Below, in pieces: positions 27,322 to 35,999 of a stretch of 56,290 nt of DNA. The notes beneath the pieces are model-generated. The model saw only the letters and a program-made list of their open reading frames with translations. It did no database searches and was not told the origin of the DNA. Position 1 is the first letter of the stretch. Each line of letters starts with the position of its first letter. The DNA comes from Pseudomonadota bacterium (GTDB lineage: Bacteria > Pseudomonadota > Gammaproteobacteria > Burkholderiales > Burkholderiaceae): NCBI GenBank assembly GCA_021783435.1, contig JAJXUC010000009.1:1-56290 (forward strand), given 5' to 3'. The position numbers and the translations under genes were made by a program.

Positions 27322-27463
27322 GGCTGCCTGCGCCCTCGGAGCTGTCGCGTGGTCCCACATGCCCCTGGGGGGTGGAGGCGATCGCGGGCTGCGTGCCGCA
27401 GCTCCGAACCTGTCAATACAGGCGCGAGCGGTAAGCAGGCCGGACGATGCAGGCGGCTGGCGG

Positions 27464-28285
27464 TCACGCGTGTACTCCCCGGTCGATGGCGGCTGCGGCC
27501 GATGTGGCCGGCCCGAGGTCGAGGGCGTCGGTGAACAGGCCATCGACGCCCGCTGCGCACCATTGCGCCAATGCGGCTGCCTGGTTCACGGTGTACAGAC
27601 GCAGGGACAGGCCCACGGCATGCACGGATTGCACCAACTCCGGCGTACACGCCCCTGCATCCAGATGCAGGGCCTGCAGTGCCAGGGTCTGCGCGGTCTC
27701 GCGCCAGTGCGGCGGCAAGCTCTCGCACAGCCAGGCGCGGGGCAGTTGGGGTGCCGCACGCCAGGCACCCTGCAAGGCCGCAAGGGAGAACGACGACAGG
27801 CAGGGCGGCTGCGCGGCATCGGCCCACAGCCTGGCGGCAGCCTGGGCGATGCGAAACCCCCAGTCGGCTTGCTGCGCGGCGCCGGCATCGGTGTCGGGCT
27901 TGATTTCCAGATTGAGCCAGACGTCCTGCCCGGACAGCAACGCCGCCACGCTTTGCAGCGATGGAATGCGCCGATGCGCAACCCCGCTCGCGCCCGGGCG
28001 GTCGCCTTCAGCGCCGCGCTCGCCAGCCAGGCGAGGCTTGAATGCAGCGCACGCATCAAGCTGCGCCAGCCGTTCCCAGGGCTGCCAGCTGGCGCGACCG
28101 GAGGCCAGGGTGGTGCGGTCGAGCCGATCGTCGTGCAACAGGAAGGGCACGCCGTCGGCGCTGAGTTTGATGTCGCATTCAAAGGCCGTGAAGCCAGCCT
28201 GCAAGCCGGACAGAAATCCGGCAAACGTGTTTTCCGGGGCCAGCCAGCCGCCGCCACGATGGGCGATGCGCTGGCAGGGCTTCAT
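27464..28285 (-). CDS. ugpQ: Glycerophosphodiester phosphodiesterase
   Basis: GDPD-family enzyme of 273 aa (from the ATG at 28285) that hydrolyses glycerophosphodiesters to glycerol-3-phosphate and an alcohol. The catalytic opening IAHRGGGWLAPENT and FECDIKLSADGVPFLLHDDRLDRTT carry the metal and acid-base residues; WLNLEIKP and DGLFTD complete the TIM barrel. No signal peptide, so cytoplasmic like E. coli UgpQ. ATGs at 28306 and 28357 are alternative starts; 28285 best fits the family N-terminus but none has a clear ribosome site. It is divergent from sorA. Confidence 0.88.
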   Translation of the reverse strand: MKPCQRIAHRGGGWLAPENTFAGFLSGLQAGFTAFECDIKLSADGVPFLLHDDRLDRTTLASGRASWQPWERLAQLDACAAFKPRLAGERGAEGDRPGASGVAHRRIPSLQSVAALLSGQDVWLNLEIKPDTDAGAAQQADWGFRIAQAAARLWADAAQPPCLSSFSLAALQGAWRAAPQLPRAWLCESLPPHWRETAQTLALQALHLDAGACTPELVQSVHAVGLSLRLYTVNQAAALAQWCAAGVDGLFTDALDLGPATSAAAAIDRGVHA

Positions 28286-28669
28286 GGAGAAGAGCGGGTG
28301 CACCATGGCGGCACGCGAAAGATGTAATTCGATGTAAATGCATTTGGCCATCGACATATTTTTCTAAATATAAAGAAATACAAGGTGCTGTATGCCTTGC
28401 GAAGGCCATCGTTGTTCATCATTGCATCCATGCATCAACCCCGAAGCCTCATACATGCTTGTTTATAAGAAAACACGAATATTTTCTTGTTGAGCGGCGT
28501 GCGCCCAGGAACGTCGTGCTGACAACATGGCTTCCCAGAAAATTGGATTGATTTCATCGAAAACAGTGGTTTGTGTTCGGCCATGAAACAACCTGAAATG
28601 GATTGATCCGCCACGTTGGGCGGATTCCAGGCCAGCAGTGGCCGAGAGACCCCGGAGGAGGCATTCATC
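28286..28669. promoter_or_regulatory. AT-rich divergent region ugpQ / sorA
   Basis: 384 bp between divergent genes, markedly AT-rich for this genome at 28355-28500. It contains the inverted repeat AAGAAAA-N8-TTTTCTT at 28467-28488 and a direct repeat TGGATTGAT at 28544-28552 and 28599-28607 (55 bp apart). These could hold promoters and an activator site for sorAB; no known consensus was recognised. Confidence 0.4.
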
Positions 28670-29911
28670 ATGACATTCAAGAAACCCGACATCGACACCA
28701 TTGTGCGGCGGCAGTTGCTGCAGGCTGGCGCGCTCGGTCTGGGCTCGGCGCTGCTCGCACGCAGTGCCCTGGCCGCCGACATGGTCAAACTGCCGCTGCC
28801 CGGCGGGCCCGATGAGCGAAGGCTCACCCATGCCTTCCCGCAAAAGGGCACGATGATTTTGCAACGCACCCGTCCGCCGTTGCTGGAAACGCCATTCTCG
28901 GTCTATGACAAGGGGGTGTTCACCCCGGTCAACGAGTTTTACGTGCGCTGGCACTGGGCCGACATTCCGACGCACATGGACCCCAAGACCCATACCGTGA
29001 CCATCGGCGGGCATGTGAACAAGGAACTCAAATTCACCGTGTTCGACCTCATGCGCAAGTTCAAGCATGTGGAACTGGCGGCCGTGAACCAGTGTTCCGG
29101 CAACTCACGCGGTTACTTCCAGCCGCGCGTGGCCGGCGGCGAGTGGAGCAACGGCGCGATGGGCAACGCCCGCTGGGTGGGTGTGCGGTTGAAGGACGTG
29201 CTCGACGAGGCCGGTGTCAAGCCCGGCGCGGTCCAGGTGCAGTTCGAGGGCTCTGAGCGGCCGGTGATTGCCACGGCGCCGAACCTGAAGAAATCCCTCA
29301 ACGTGGACCATGCCCGCGACGGCGAAGTGATGATCGCCTGGGAGATGAACGGCCAGTCGCTGCCGCTGCTCAACGGCTTTCCGTTCCGCCTCATCGTCCC
29401 CGGCTGGTACGCCACATACTGGACCAAGATGCTGCAGCACGTGACCGTGCTCGACCACGAGGACACCAATTTCTGGATGCACCCGGCCTACACCATTCCC
29501 GACAACTGGCCGCAGGCGAACATGACGCCGGGCGAGAAGGACGTGAAGTTCGTGCCCATCAACAAAATGGTGCCGCGCTCCTTCGTCACCAATCTCACGA
29601 CTGGCGCGAAGGTTCCGGCGGGACGGCCCGAACTGGTGCGCGGCATCGCCTTCGGTGGCGACACCGGGGTGAAGATGGTGGAGTTGTCGATCGACGGCGG
29701 CAAGACCTGGATGCCGACCCAACTCGGCAGGGACTACGGCAAATACAGCTTCCGCCAATGGGCCACGCATGTGAAGCTGGACAAGGGCGCGCAAACGCTG
29801 ATGGCCCGCTGCACCAATAGCGACGGCCTGCAGCAGCCCATGACGCCGAACTGGAACCCGGGCGGCTTCATGCGCAACGTGGTGGAAACCACCACCGTGA
29901 TGGCTGTTTGA
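28670..29911 (+). CDS. sorA: Sulfite:cytochrome c oxidoreductase, molybdopterin subunit (SorA/SoxC-like)
   Basis: 413-aa periplasmic molybdoenzyme of the sulfite oxidase family. An N-terminal twin-arginine signal (RRQLLQAGALGLGSALLARSALA) indicates export with the folded cofactor. The Mo-coordinating Cys142 sits in NQCSGNSRG, followed by GEWSNGAMGNARWVGV, and the C-terminal dimerisation domain (GGDTGVKMVELSIDGGKTW) is complete. GGAGGAG precedes the ATG. The cytochrome c gene 14 bp downstream makes this a SorAB pair oxidising sulfite to sulfate with electrons passed to cytochrome c. A SoxCD identity is less likely because the partner is a small monoheme protein. Confidence 0.88.
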   Translation: MTFKKPDIDTIVRRQLLQAGALGLGSALLARSALAADMVKLPLPGGPDERRLTHAFPQKGTMILQRTRPPLLETPFSVYDKGVFTPVNEFYVRWHWADIPTHMDPKTHTVTIGGHVNKELKFTVFDLMRKFKHVELAAVNQCSGNSRGYFQPRVAGGEWSNGAMGNARWVGVRLKDVLDEAGVKPGAVQVQFEGSERPVIATAPNLKKSLNVDHARDGEVMIAWEMNGQSLPLLNGFPFRLIVPGWYATYWTKMLQHVTVLDHEDTNFWMHPAYTIPDNWPQANMTPGEKDVKFVPINKMVPRSFVTNLTTGAKVPAGRPELVRGIAFGGDTGVKMVELSIDGGKTWMPTQLGRDYGKYSFRQWATHVKLDKGAQTLMARCTNSDGLQQPMTPNWNPGGFMRNVVETTTVMAV

Positions 29912-29925
29912 ACGAGGAGACCCGC

Positions 29926-30273
29926 ATGAACGACACACAACGCATCACAGCACTCGGCCTGGCGCTTGCCGCATTCGCCGCCACGGCCCTGCTGCTGACC
30001 AGCCCGGCCCAGGCCGTCACCCTCAAAAGCACCAGCGTCAAGCTGCCCGAAAGCACACGCGTGTTTCCGGGCGACTCGGCCGGCGCCAAGGCCGCCAACA
30101 GCTACTGCCTGATGTGCCATTCGGTCGGCATGGTGATGAACCAGCCCGATCTGGGCAAGGCCGCCTGGCTGGTGGAGGTCAACAAGATGAAGAACGCATT
30201 CAAGGCGCCCATTCCTGAGGACCAGGTTGCCGTCATCGCCGACTACATCGACAGCATCAAGGGCAAAAAGTAA
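29926..30273 (+). CDS. sorB: Monoheme cytochrome c, SorB-type subunit
   Basis: 115-aa exported cytochrome c. A signal peptide (cleavage likely after AQA) precedes a single heme site CLMCH at residues 61-65; the Met ligand is probably one of the MVMN/NKMK methionines. Length and position directly after sorA match the electron-accepting subunit of SorAB sulfite dehydrogenase. AACGAGGAGAC precedes the ATG at 29926. Electrons would go on to the respiratory chain. Confidence 0.82.
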   Translation: MNDTQRITALGLALAAFAATALLLTSPAQAVTLKSTSVKLPESTRVFPGDSAGAKAANSYCLMCHSVGMVMNQPDLGKAAWLVEVNKMKNAFKAPIPEDQVAVIADYIDSIKGKK

Positions 30274-30298
30274 GGGCGTCGGCGGGGGCGGGACAAGC

Positions 30299-30562
30299 TC
30301 ATTGCCCGCACTGGGCCTTGAGCTTGTCGAGTTGGCTGTAGGTGATGGGCTTGCCGCCCACGGTGGCGGCATCGATGGCCTGCACCATGCAAGGCGTGGA
30401 GGCGCTCATCTCCAACTCAGCGGGGTCCACCGGCAAGCCATCGCGGCGCCAGCGCAGCAGGCCCAGGATGATGATCAGCACCAGAACGCCGACGCCGATG
30501 CCGATGAGTCCCTGCCATTGCACGTTGAGCGGCTTCTTCGGGCTGATGCTGTTCGGGGTCAT
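30299..30562 (-). CDS. Small single-pass membrane protein, 87 aa, unknown
   Basis: One hydrophobic helix (about residues 18-38, GLIGIGVGVLVLIIILGLL) with a short N-terminal tail and a C-terminal polar domain that ends YSQLDKLKAQCGQ. The two Cys residues (CMVQ, QCGQ) could form a disulfide if the C-terminal part is periplasmic. No family recognised. It is convergent with sorB and 75 bp downstream of the PEBP gene on the same strand. Confidence 0.65.
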   Translation of the reverse strand: MTPNSISPKKPLNVQWQGLIGIGVGVLVLIIILGLLRWRRDGLPVDPAELEMSASTPCMVQAIDAATVGGKPITYSQLDKLKAQCGQ

Positions 30563-30637
30563 GGCAGTGGGCTGGTTGACGGCGTTGCTGGGCGCAGGGG
30601 CGAAGTTTAGGGCCCGGCCCCCGGTTCCAGCCAGCCT

Positions 30638-31270
30638 TCAGGCCGCATGCAGCAAAGCCGGGTTGAGGGTGTAGGTGCCGCAGATGCTGGCTTGCGCCAG
30701 CACATGGCCGGCGATGGCGGCACGCACCTGCTGACCGGTGAACGCGCCGTCCACCGCGCAATGCGCAACGTCGAGCGCGTGGAGCGTGAACATGTAGTGG
30801 TGCAGCAGCGCATCGTTCCACGGCGGGCAGGGGCCGTCGTAACCGTAGTACAGCCCGGCCATGTCCTGGTCGCCCTGGAACCAGGCGGTGTAATCGTTGA
30901 TGCCGTGGCGCGGCACGGATCCAGCCAATGGCGGCTTGCCGTGCGGGGTCACGCCGGCGCTCATCGCGCCTTCGGCAATGGCGCGCCAGTCCCGCGGGAT
31001 GTCGACCAGCACCCAATGGAAAAAATCCACGCGCGGCAAGTCGGCGGGCACGGTGCGGCCATCGAGGTTGACATCGTCGGCGCGACTCGGCACGTCTGGA
31101 TCGTGGCAGATGAGCACGAAGCTTTGCGTGCCTTCGGGAACCTCGCTCCAGGCCAGCTGGGGGTTACGGTTGTCCGACAGGGCCACATGGCCCACGGAGG
31201 ACGGTTTGCAGAAGGCGAACTGGATCGGAATGGCTTGCTGGTCCTGGAAAGACTGGCTGCTGAGTTGCAT
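30638..31270 (-). CDS. YbhB/YbcL-family (PEBP-like) protein
   Basis: 210-aa protein of the phosphatidylethanolamine-binding protein fold. Hallmarks are ICHDPDVPSR near residue 55, DFFHWVLVDIP near 82, and YYGYDGPCPPWNDALLHHYMFTLHALD, which form the anion-binding pocket. No signal peptide is visible, so it is cytoplasmic like YbhB. Biochemical role of bacterial members is unclear. It may be co-transcribed with the 87-aa membrane protein downstream. Confidence 0.87.
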   Translation of the reverse strand: MQLSSQSFQDQQAIPIQFAFCKPSSVGHVALSDNRNPQLAWSEVPEGTQSFVLICHDPDVPSRADDVNLDGRTVPADLPRVDFFHWVLVDIPRDWRAIAEGAMSAGVTPHGKPPLAGSVPRHGINDYTAWFQGDQDMAGLYYGYDGPCPPWNDALLHHYMFTLHALDVAHCAVDGAFTGQQVRAAIAGHVLAQASICGTYTLNPALLHAA

Positions 31271-31539
31271 GGTGGACTCCGGGGCAGGGGGCGGGTGCAG
31301 CGGTGGGACGCTCGAGATGGGCGCGCGATGGGGCTGTCGCCAGGGCTGCGTGGCGGCGGGTGTGCGTCAACCCTGGCTCGAATTTAGCGCAGCCCGCGCC
31401 CCAGCGCAGCCCCGGTTGGGGGGTCTGTCGTCGCGGCTCCGGGGCTTGGCCGCCGGCTCGTCGCCGCAGCTTGGTGCGGTTGCAGCCAGGGACATCCCGG
31501 GTGTGTGCCGCTGGCGCGGCTGGCCATGACGGTGACGCG

Positions 31540-32481
31540 TCATTCAGGCAGTTGGGCGGAGGCGTCGGGTGGGCCGCATTCCTCCTGGTGGGTTTCCTCG
31601 TCCTGCGGCAGGGTTTCAATCGTGACGCCAATGCCGGGAATGGCATCCATCAGCGCCTTTTCCACCGTCAGCCGGCAATGCGCGGCGTGGCCCAGCGTCC
31701 ACTGCGCGGGCATGTGCAGATGCATGCTGACGAAGCGGCGGGTACCGGCGCGGCGGGTGCGCACATGGTCAAAGCGCATTTCCTTGCTGCGGTAGCGCAC
31801 CAGCACCTGCTCCACCGTGACCAGATCGTCGTCGGGCAGGGATTTGTCCATCAGCCCGTCCACCGAGCGCGCCATCAGGCTGTAGGCCTCGCGCAGGATG
31901 TGCAAGGCCACGGCAATGCCAATCACCGGATCGAGCCAGAGCCAGCCGGTGATGGGGACCAGCACCACGCCGACGATGACGCCGACGCTGGTCCACACGT
32001 CGGTGAGCAGATGGCGGCCGTCCGCTTCCAGCGCGATGGAGCGCAAGCGCTTCGCGCCCTTGAGCATCCACCACGCCACGCCGGCATTGATGGCGCTGGC
32101 CAGGGCGATGAGCGCCACGCCTGCCGGCACCGACTCCACCGGCCGAGGCGCCAACAGCCGCTGCGCGGCCTCGACGATGATGAGCGCCGCGGCCACACCG
32201 ATGAGCAGGCCCTCGATGCCGCTGGAGAAATACTCCGCCTTGGAGTGACCGTAGGGATGGTCGGCATCCGGCGGACGACCGGCGATGCTGACCATGAGCA
32301 GCGCGAAGCCCGCGGCCACCACATTCACCATCGACTCCATCGCATCCGACAAAAAACCCACCGAGCCGGTGAGCTTGTAGGCCAGCATCTTGAGCGCGAT
32401 CACCAGCACGGCGGCGACGAGCGAGACATGGAGGTAACGACGGATGTGCATAGGTCGGGAGTTGTGGGGGCTAGCGTCCAT
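31540..32481 (-). CDS. Cation diffusion facilitator (CDF) metal exporter
   Basis: 313-aa (from 32481) inner-membrane efflux protein for divalent metals such as Zn, Fe, Co or Mn. The six-helix core holds GFLSDAMESMVNV in helix II and LEADGRHLLTDVWTS in helix V, whose D/H residues form the transport site; HPYGHSKAEYFSS is the conserved interhelix motif. A C-terminal cytoplasmic metal-sensing domain (RFVSMHLHMPAQWTLGHAAHC) and an acidic tail (PQDEETHQEE) follow. ATG 32451 is an alternative start. Two inverted repeats just upstream suggest regulation. Confidence 0.87.
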   Translation of the reverse strand: MDASPHNSRPMHIRRYLHVSLVAAVLVIALKMLAYKLTGSVGFLSDAMESMVNVVAAGFALLMVSIAGRPPDADHPYGHSKAEYFSSGIEGLLIGVAAALIIVEAAQRLLAPRPVESVPAGVALIALASAINAGVAWWMLKGAKRLRSIALEADGRHLLTDVWTSVGVIVGVVLVPITGWLWLDPVIGIAVALHILREAYSLMARSVDGLMDKSLPDDDLVTVEQVLVRYRSKEMRFDHVRTRRAGTRRFVSMHLHMPAQWTLGHAAHCRLTVEKALMDAIPGIGVTIETLPQDEETHQEECGPPDASAQLPE

Positions 32482-32483
32482 TG

Positions 32484-32560
32484 CACCAAGGTTTGCGCTC
32501 GGGCAGGCCTTGGTGTCGCCAGACGGATTGTGCATGGCCGACATGACGTCTTCATGTCGG
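32484..32560. promoter_or_regulatory. Two inverted repeats between the CDF exporter and the ABC permease
   Basis: CACCAAGG (32484-32491) is repeated inverted as CCTTGGTG (32508-32515), beginning 3 bp upstream of the CDF start. A second, tighter dyad is CCGACATGA-CGTCT-TCATGTCGG at 32538-32560 with perfect 9-bp arms. Both look like operator sites for dimeric regulators. The remainder of the 302-bp gap (to 32783) shows nothing else. Confidence 0.45.
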
Positions 32561-32783
32561 GGCGAAACGCGGAACATTCGCCTTTGCATCGCAGCCCGCA
32601 GTCGCCGCAGGCTCTGTGGGAGCTGCAAGACGCGTACTTGGCCACGCCCGTGCCAAGAGGGATGAGAAAACTTGGGACGGCCTTGCGTTTTCTCATCGGA
32701 CGGCGGGGCTTGTCACAATCCTGCCGATAGACTGCAACGTTGACCGGCTGCGCCTTGGCGGCCTGGTGCCCACCCGCACACCC

Positions 32784-34496
32784 ATGTCCTTCGCCCTGCG
32801 CCGCCTGCCACTGCCCGTGCCCAACCGCCGCGACCTGATCGCGCTGCCGCTGGTGATCGCGCTGTTCTTCATCGTCAGTCATGCCGGGCACCAGATGACG
32901 GCGCCCTACCGGCTGGGGCAGAGCATCTCCATCTCGCTGTCGCCAACGGCCCTGCCCGAGTATGGCCTGTACACCGTGCTGCGCATGCTGGCGGCGTTGG
33001 TGGTGTCGTTCATGTTCACACTGGGTTACGCCTGGCTGGCGGTGCACAACCGCTACGCCGAGCGCCTTTTGGTGCCGGTTCTGGATGTGCTGCAGTCGGT
33101 GCCCATCCTGGGCTATTTGTCCATCACCGTTACCGGTTTCATGGCGCTGTTTCCAGGCAGCCTGGTGGGGGTGCAACTGGCGGTGATCTTCGCCGTGTTC
33201 ACCTCGCAGGCCTGGAACATGACGTTCAGCCTGTACCAGTCGCTGAAAACCGTGCCGCGCGACCTGCAGGAGGCTGCCACGCTCTACCGCCTCAACGCCT
33301 GGCAGCGTTTCTGGAAGCTGGAACTGCCGTTTGCCATGCCGGGACTGTTGTGGAACACGATGATGTCGATGTCGGGCGGCTGGTTTTTCGTCGTGGCGTC
33401 GGAGGCCATCACCGTGGCGAACCAGACCGTCACGGTGCCCGGCATCGGCTCCTACATCGCCCGGGCCATCGCCGCGAAGGATCTCGGAGCCATCGGCTGG
33501 GCCATCGCGGCGATGATCGTCATCATCCTGCTGTACGACACGCTGATGTTCCGCCCCATCGTGGCTTGGGCCGACAAGTTCAAGTTCGAAATGACGTCCT
33601 CCGGCGAGGCTCCGCGCTCAGCCGTGCTCGATTACCTGCGCCGCACCCGAGTGCTGCGCCTGCTGGCGGTGATCCCCGCCGCGCTGTGGGACTTGACGGT
33701 GCGGCTGAGCCCGCGCGTGGAACCCAAGGCGCCGCCGCCCGCCGCCCGCCGGCGCTGGGGCGACGGCCTGTTCTACGCCGCCGTGGCGGTCTTCGCCGTC
33801 TGGGCGGTGGTGCGCCTGGTGCAGGTGCTGCCGCGCGATTTCGGCTGGCCGCTGGTGTTCCATGTCCTCGGGCTGGGGCTCATCACCGGCTTCAAAGTGT
33901 TCGTGCTGGTGGGCCTGTCGGCCCTGATCTGGGTGCCCATCGGGGTCTGGATCGGTCTGCGCCCGCGGTGGGCGCAGGCAGTGCAGCCGCTGGCGCAGTT
34001 CCTCGCCGCGTTCCCGGCCAATCTGCTGTTCCCGCTGGTGGTGGTGGCCATCGTGCGCTGGCATCTCGATGTGGACGTGTTCACGGCGCCGCTGATGATT
34101 CTGGGCAGCATGTGGTACATCCTGTTCTCCGTCGTGGGCGCGGCGTCGGCCATTCCGTCCGACATGCGCGAAGCCGCGCAAAATCTCGGATTGCGGGGTT
34201 GGCTGCTGTGGAAGCGGCTGTATCTGCCGGGGGTGTTTCCCGGCTTCGTCACCGGTGCCATCACGGCATCGGGCGGGGCGTGGAACGCCAGCATCGTGGC
34301 CGAAGTGGTGAGCTGGGGCGACAAGACCCTGGTGGCCACCGGATTGGGCGCCTTCATCAGCCAGGCCACGGCGCAGGGCCGCAGCGCGCAGATTGCCCTT
34401 GGCGTGGGCGTGATGTCGCTCTACGTCATTCTGGTCAACCGCCTGTTCTGGCACCGCTTGTACGAGTTGTCCGTGCGCCGCGTGCGCCTGGACTGA
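32784..34496 (+). CDS. ABC transporter permease with two fused membrane domains (nitrate/sulfonate/bicarbonate-like)
   Basis: 570-aa permease consisting of two BPD_transp_1 domains in one chain, roughly residues 30-270 and 330-565. The EAA loops are present in both halves (RDLQEAATLYRLNAWQRFWKLELP and DMREAAQNLGLRGWLLWKRLYLP). Such duplicated permeases of the SsuC/NrtB type usually work with an ATPase carrying an extra C-terminal domain, exactly as encoded 59 bp downstream. No substrate-binding protein is nearby. The ATG at 32784 precedes the first helix; an upstream GTG is possible. The substrate is unknown. Confidence 0.85.
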   Translation: MSFALRRLPLPVPNRRDLIALPLVIALFFIVSHAGHQMTAPYRLGQSISISLSPTALPEYGLYTVLRMLAALVVSFMFTLGYAWLAVHNRYAERLLVPVLDVLQSVPILGYLSITVTGFMALFPGSLVGVQLAVIFAVFTSQAWNMTFSLYQSLKTVPRDLQEAATLYRLNAWQRFWKLELPFAMPGLLWNTMMSMSGGWFFVVASEAITVANQTVTVPGIGSYIARAIAAKDLGAIGWAIAAMIVIILLYDTLMFRPIVAWADKFKFEMTSSGEAPRSAVLDYLRRTRVLRLLAVIPAALWDLTVRLSPRVEPKAPPPAARRRWGDGLFYAAVAVFAVWAVVRLVQVLPRDFGWPLVFHVLGLGLITGFKVFVLVGLSALIWVPIGVWIGLRPRWAQAVQPLAQFLAAFPANLLFPLVVVAIVRWHLDVDVFTAPLMILGSMWYILFSVVGAASAIPSDMREAAQNLGLRGWLLWKRLYLPGVFPGFVTGAITASGGAWNASIVAEVVSWGDKTLVATGLGAFISQATAQGRSAQIALGVGVMSLYVILVNRLFWHRLYELSVRRVRLD

Positions 34497-34555
34497 GTGC
34501 GCTGGTCACCGCGCCTGACGCCACACCTGAAGTCGCACAGCAAGGAGACAAGACC

Positions 34556-35956
34556 ATGGCCGCCGTTGCGCAAACCTTGCATCAGCAGCCCACCGCAGCC
34601 GCGCTCGGCGTTGCGCCGCAGCCGCAGGAGGGCGTCGACATCTTCCGCGCCGAGCATGTGCGCAAGGCCTTCAAGGCGCCCGACGGCACCGATCTGCTCA
34701 TCCTCGACGACATGACCATGCATCTGCGCGAGGGCGAAATCCTGGTGCTGCTGGGGCGCTCTGGCTCGGGCAAATCCACCCTGCTGCGCATGCTGGCCGG
34801 GCTGATTCCCTCCAGCGACGGCACCCTGCTGCATCGCGGCCGTCCCATCGATGGCCCGGTGCCAGGGTTGGCCATGGTGTTCCAGAGCTTCGCCCTGTTC
34901 CCCTGGCTCACGGTGCTGCAGAACGTCGAGCTGGGGCTGGAAGCGCTCAAAGTGCCGCCGGCCGAGCGTCGGCAGCGCGCACTCGCCGCCATCGACCTCA
35001 TCGGTCTGGACGGTTTCGAGTCGGCCTATCCACGCGAACTGTCGGGTGGCATGCGCCAGCGCGTGGGCTTCGCCCGCGCCCTGGTCATCAACCCCGACGT
35101 GCTGCTGATGGACGAGCCGTTCTCGGCACTGGACGTGCTTACCTCCGAGACCCTGCGCACCGACCTGCTCGACCTCTGGGCCGAGCGCAAGATTCCCACC
35201 CGCGGCATTTTGCTGGTGTCGCACAACATCGAGGAAGCGGTGCTGATGGCCGACCGCATCCTCATCCTCGGCTCCAATCCCGGGCGCGTGCGCGCCGACA
35301 TTCCGGTGCAGTTGCCGCAGCCGCGCGATCGCGAGTCGCAGGAGTTCCGTGATCTGGTCGAGCACATCTACGGCATCATGACCGCCCGCCCCGCCGCCAG
35401 CGTGAACGTGGCCCAACGCGGCGCCATCAGCATCGGCCACCGCCTGCCGCATGTGTCGATGAACCAGATCGCCGGCCTGCTCGAAGAGCTGGCTTCGCTG
35501 GAGCAGGGCAGCGGCAACAGCCGCATCAGCCTGCCCGAACTGGCCGAGGACATGCACTTCTCGGTGGACGATCTGTTCCCGCTGATCGAGGCGGTGGAAC
35601 TGCTCGGCTTCGCCCAGGTGCTGGAGGGGGATATCGAACTCACCCCGGCCGGCCGCGTCTTCGTCGAGGCCGACGTGCAGGAGCGCAAGGCGTTGTTCGC
35701 GCGCCACCTCATCGACCGCGTGCCCTTGGCCGCGCGCATTCGCGCCGTGCTGGACGAGCGCCACAATCACCTCGCGCCCGGCGCGCGTTTCCGCAACGAG
35801 CTGGAAGACCATTTCAGCGAGGAAGAGGCCGAGCGCGTGCTCGACACCGCCATCGACTGGGGCCGCTACGCCGAGGTCTATGCCTACGACGACAACGCCG
35901 ATGTCTTCAGCCTGGAGAACCCTGGCGAGGACGAGGCCGAAGGTCTGGCCGCCTGA
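34556..35956 (+). CDS. ABC transporter ATP-binding protein with C-terminal AAA-associated domain
   Basis: 466-aa protein. The ABC core (about 28-270) has Walker A GRSGSGKST at 67-75, signature LSGGMRQRVGFARALV and Walker B VLLMDEPFSALD, closest to nitrate/sulfonate/taurine ATPases. A second region (about 315-450, beginning HVSMNQIAGLLEELASLE) matches the AAA-associated C-terminal domain (PF09821-like) found in some of these transporters and thought to be regulatory. AAGGAGAC precedes the ATG at 34556. It forms a pair with the two-domain permease; no binding protein is encoded here. Confidence 0.87.
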   Translation: MAAVAQTLHQQPTAAALGVAPQPQEGVDIFRAEHVRKAFKAPDGTDLLILDDMTMHLREGEILVLLGRSGSGKSTLLRMLAGLIPSSDGTLLHRGRPIDGPVPGLAMVFQSFALFPWLTVLQNVELGLEALKVPPAERRQRALAAIDLIGLDGFESAYPRELSGGMRQRVGFARALVINPDVLLMDEPFSALDVLTSETLRTDLLDLWAERKIPTRGILLVSHNIEEAVLMADRILILGSNPGRVRADIPVQLPQPRDRESQEFRDLVEHIYGIMTARPAASVNVAQRGAISIGHRLPHVSMNQIAGLLEELASLEQGSGNSRISLPELAEDMHFSVDDLFPLIEAVELLGFAQVLEGDIELTPAGRVFVEADVQERKALFARHLIDRVPLAARIRAVLDERHNHLAPGARFRNELEDHFSEEEAERVLDTAIDWGRYAEVYAYDDNADVFSLENPGEDEAEGLAA

Positions 35957-35999
35957 GGCGGGCGGTTGACGTCGTTGCCAAGCCGAGCGAGTACCGCCC

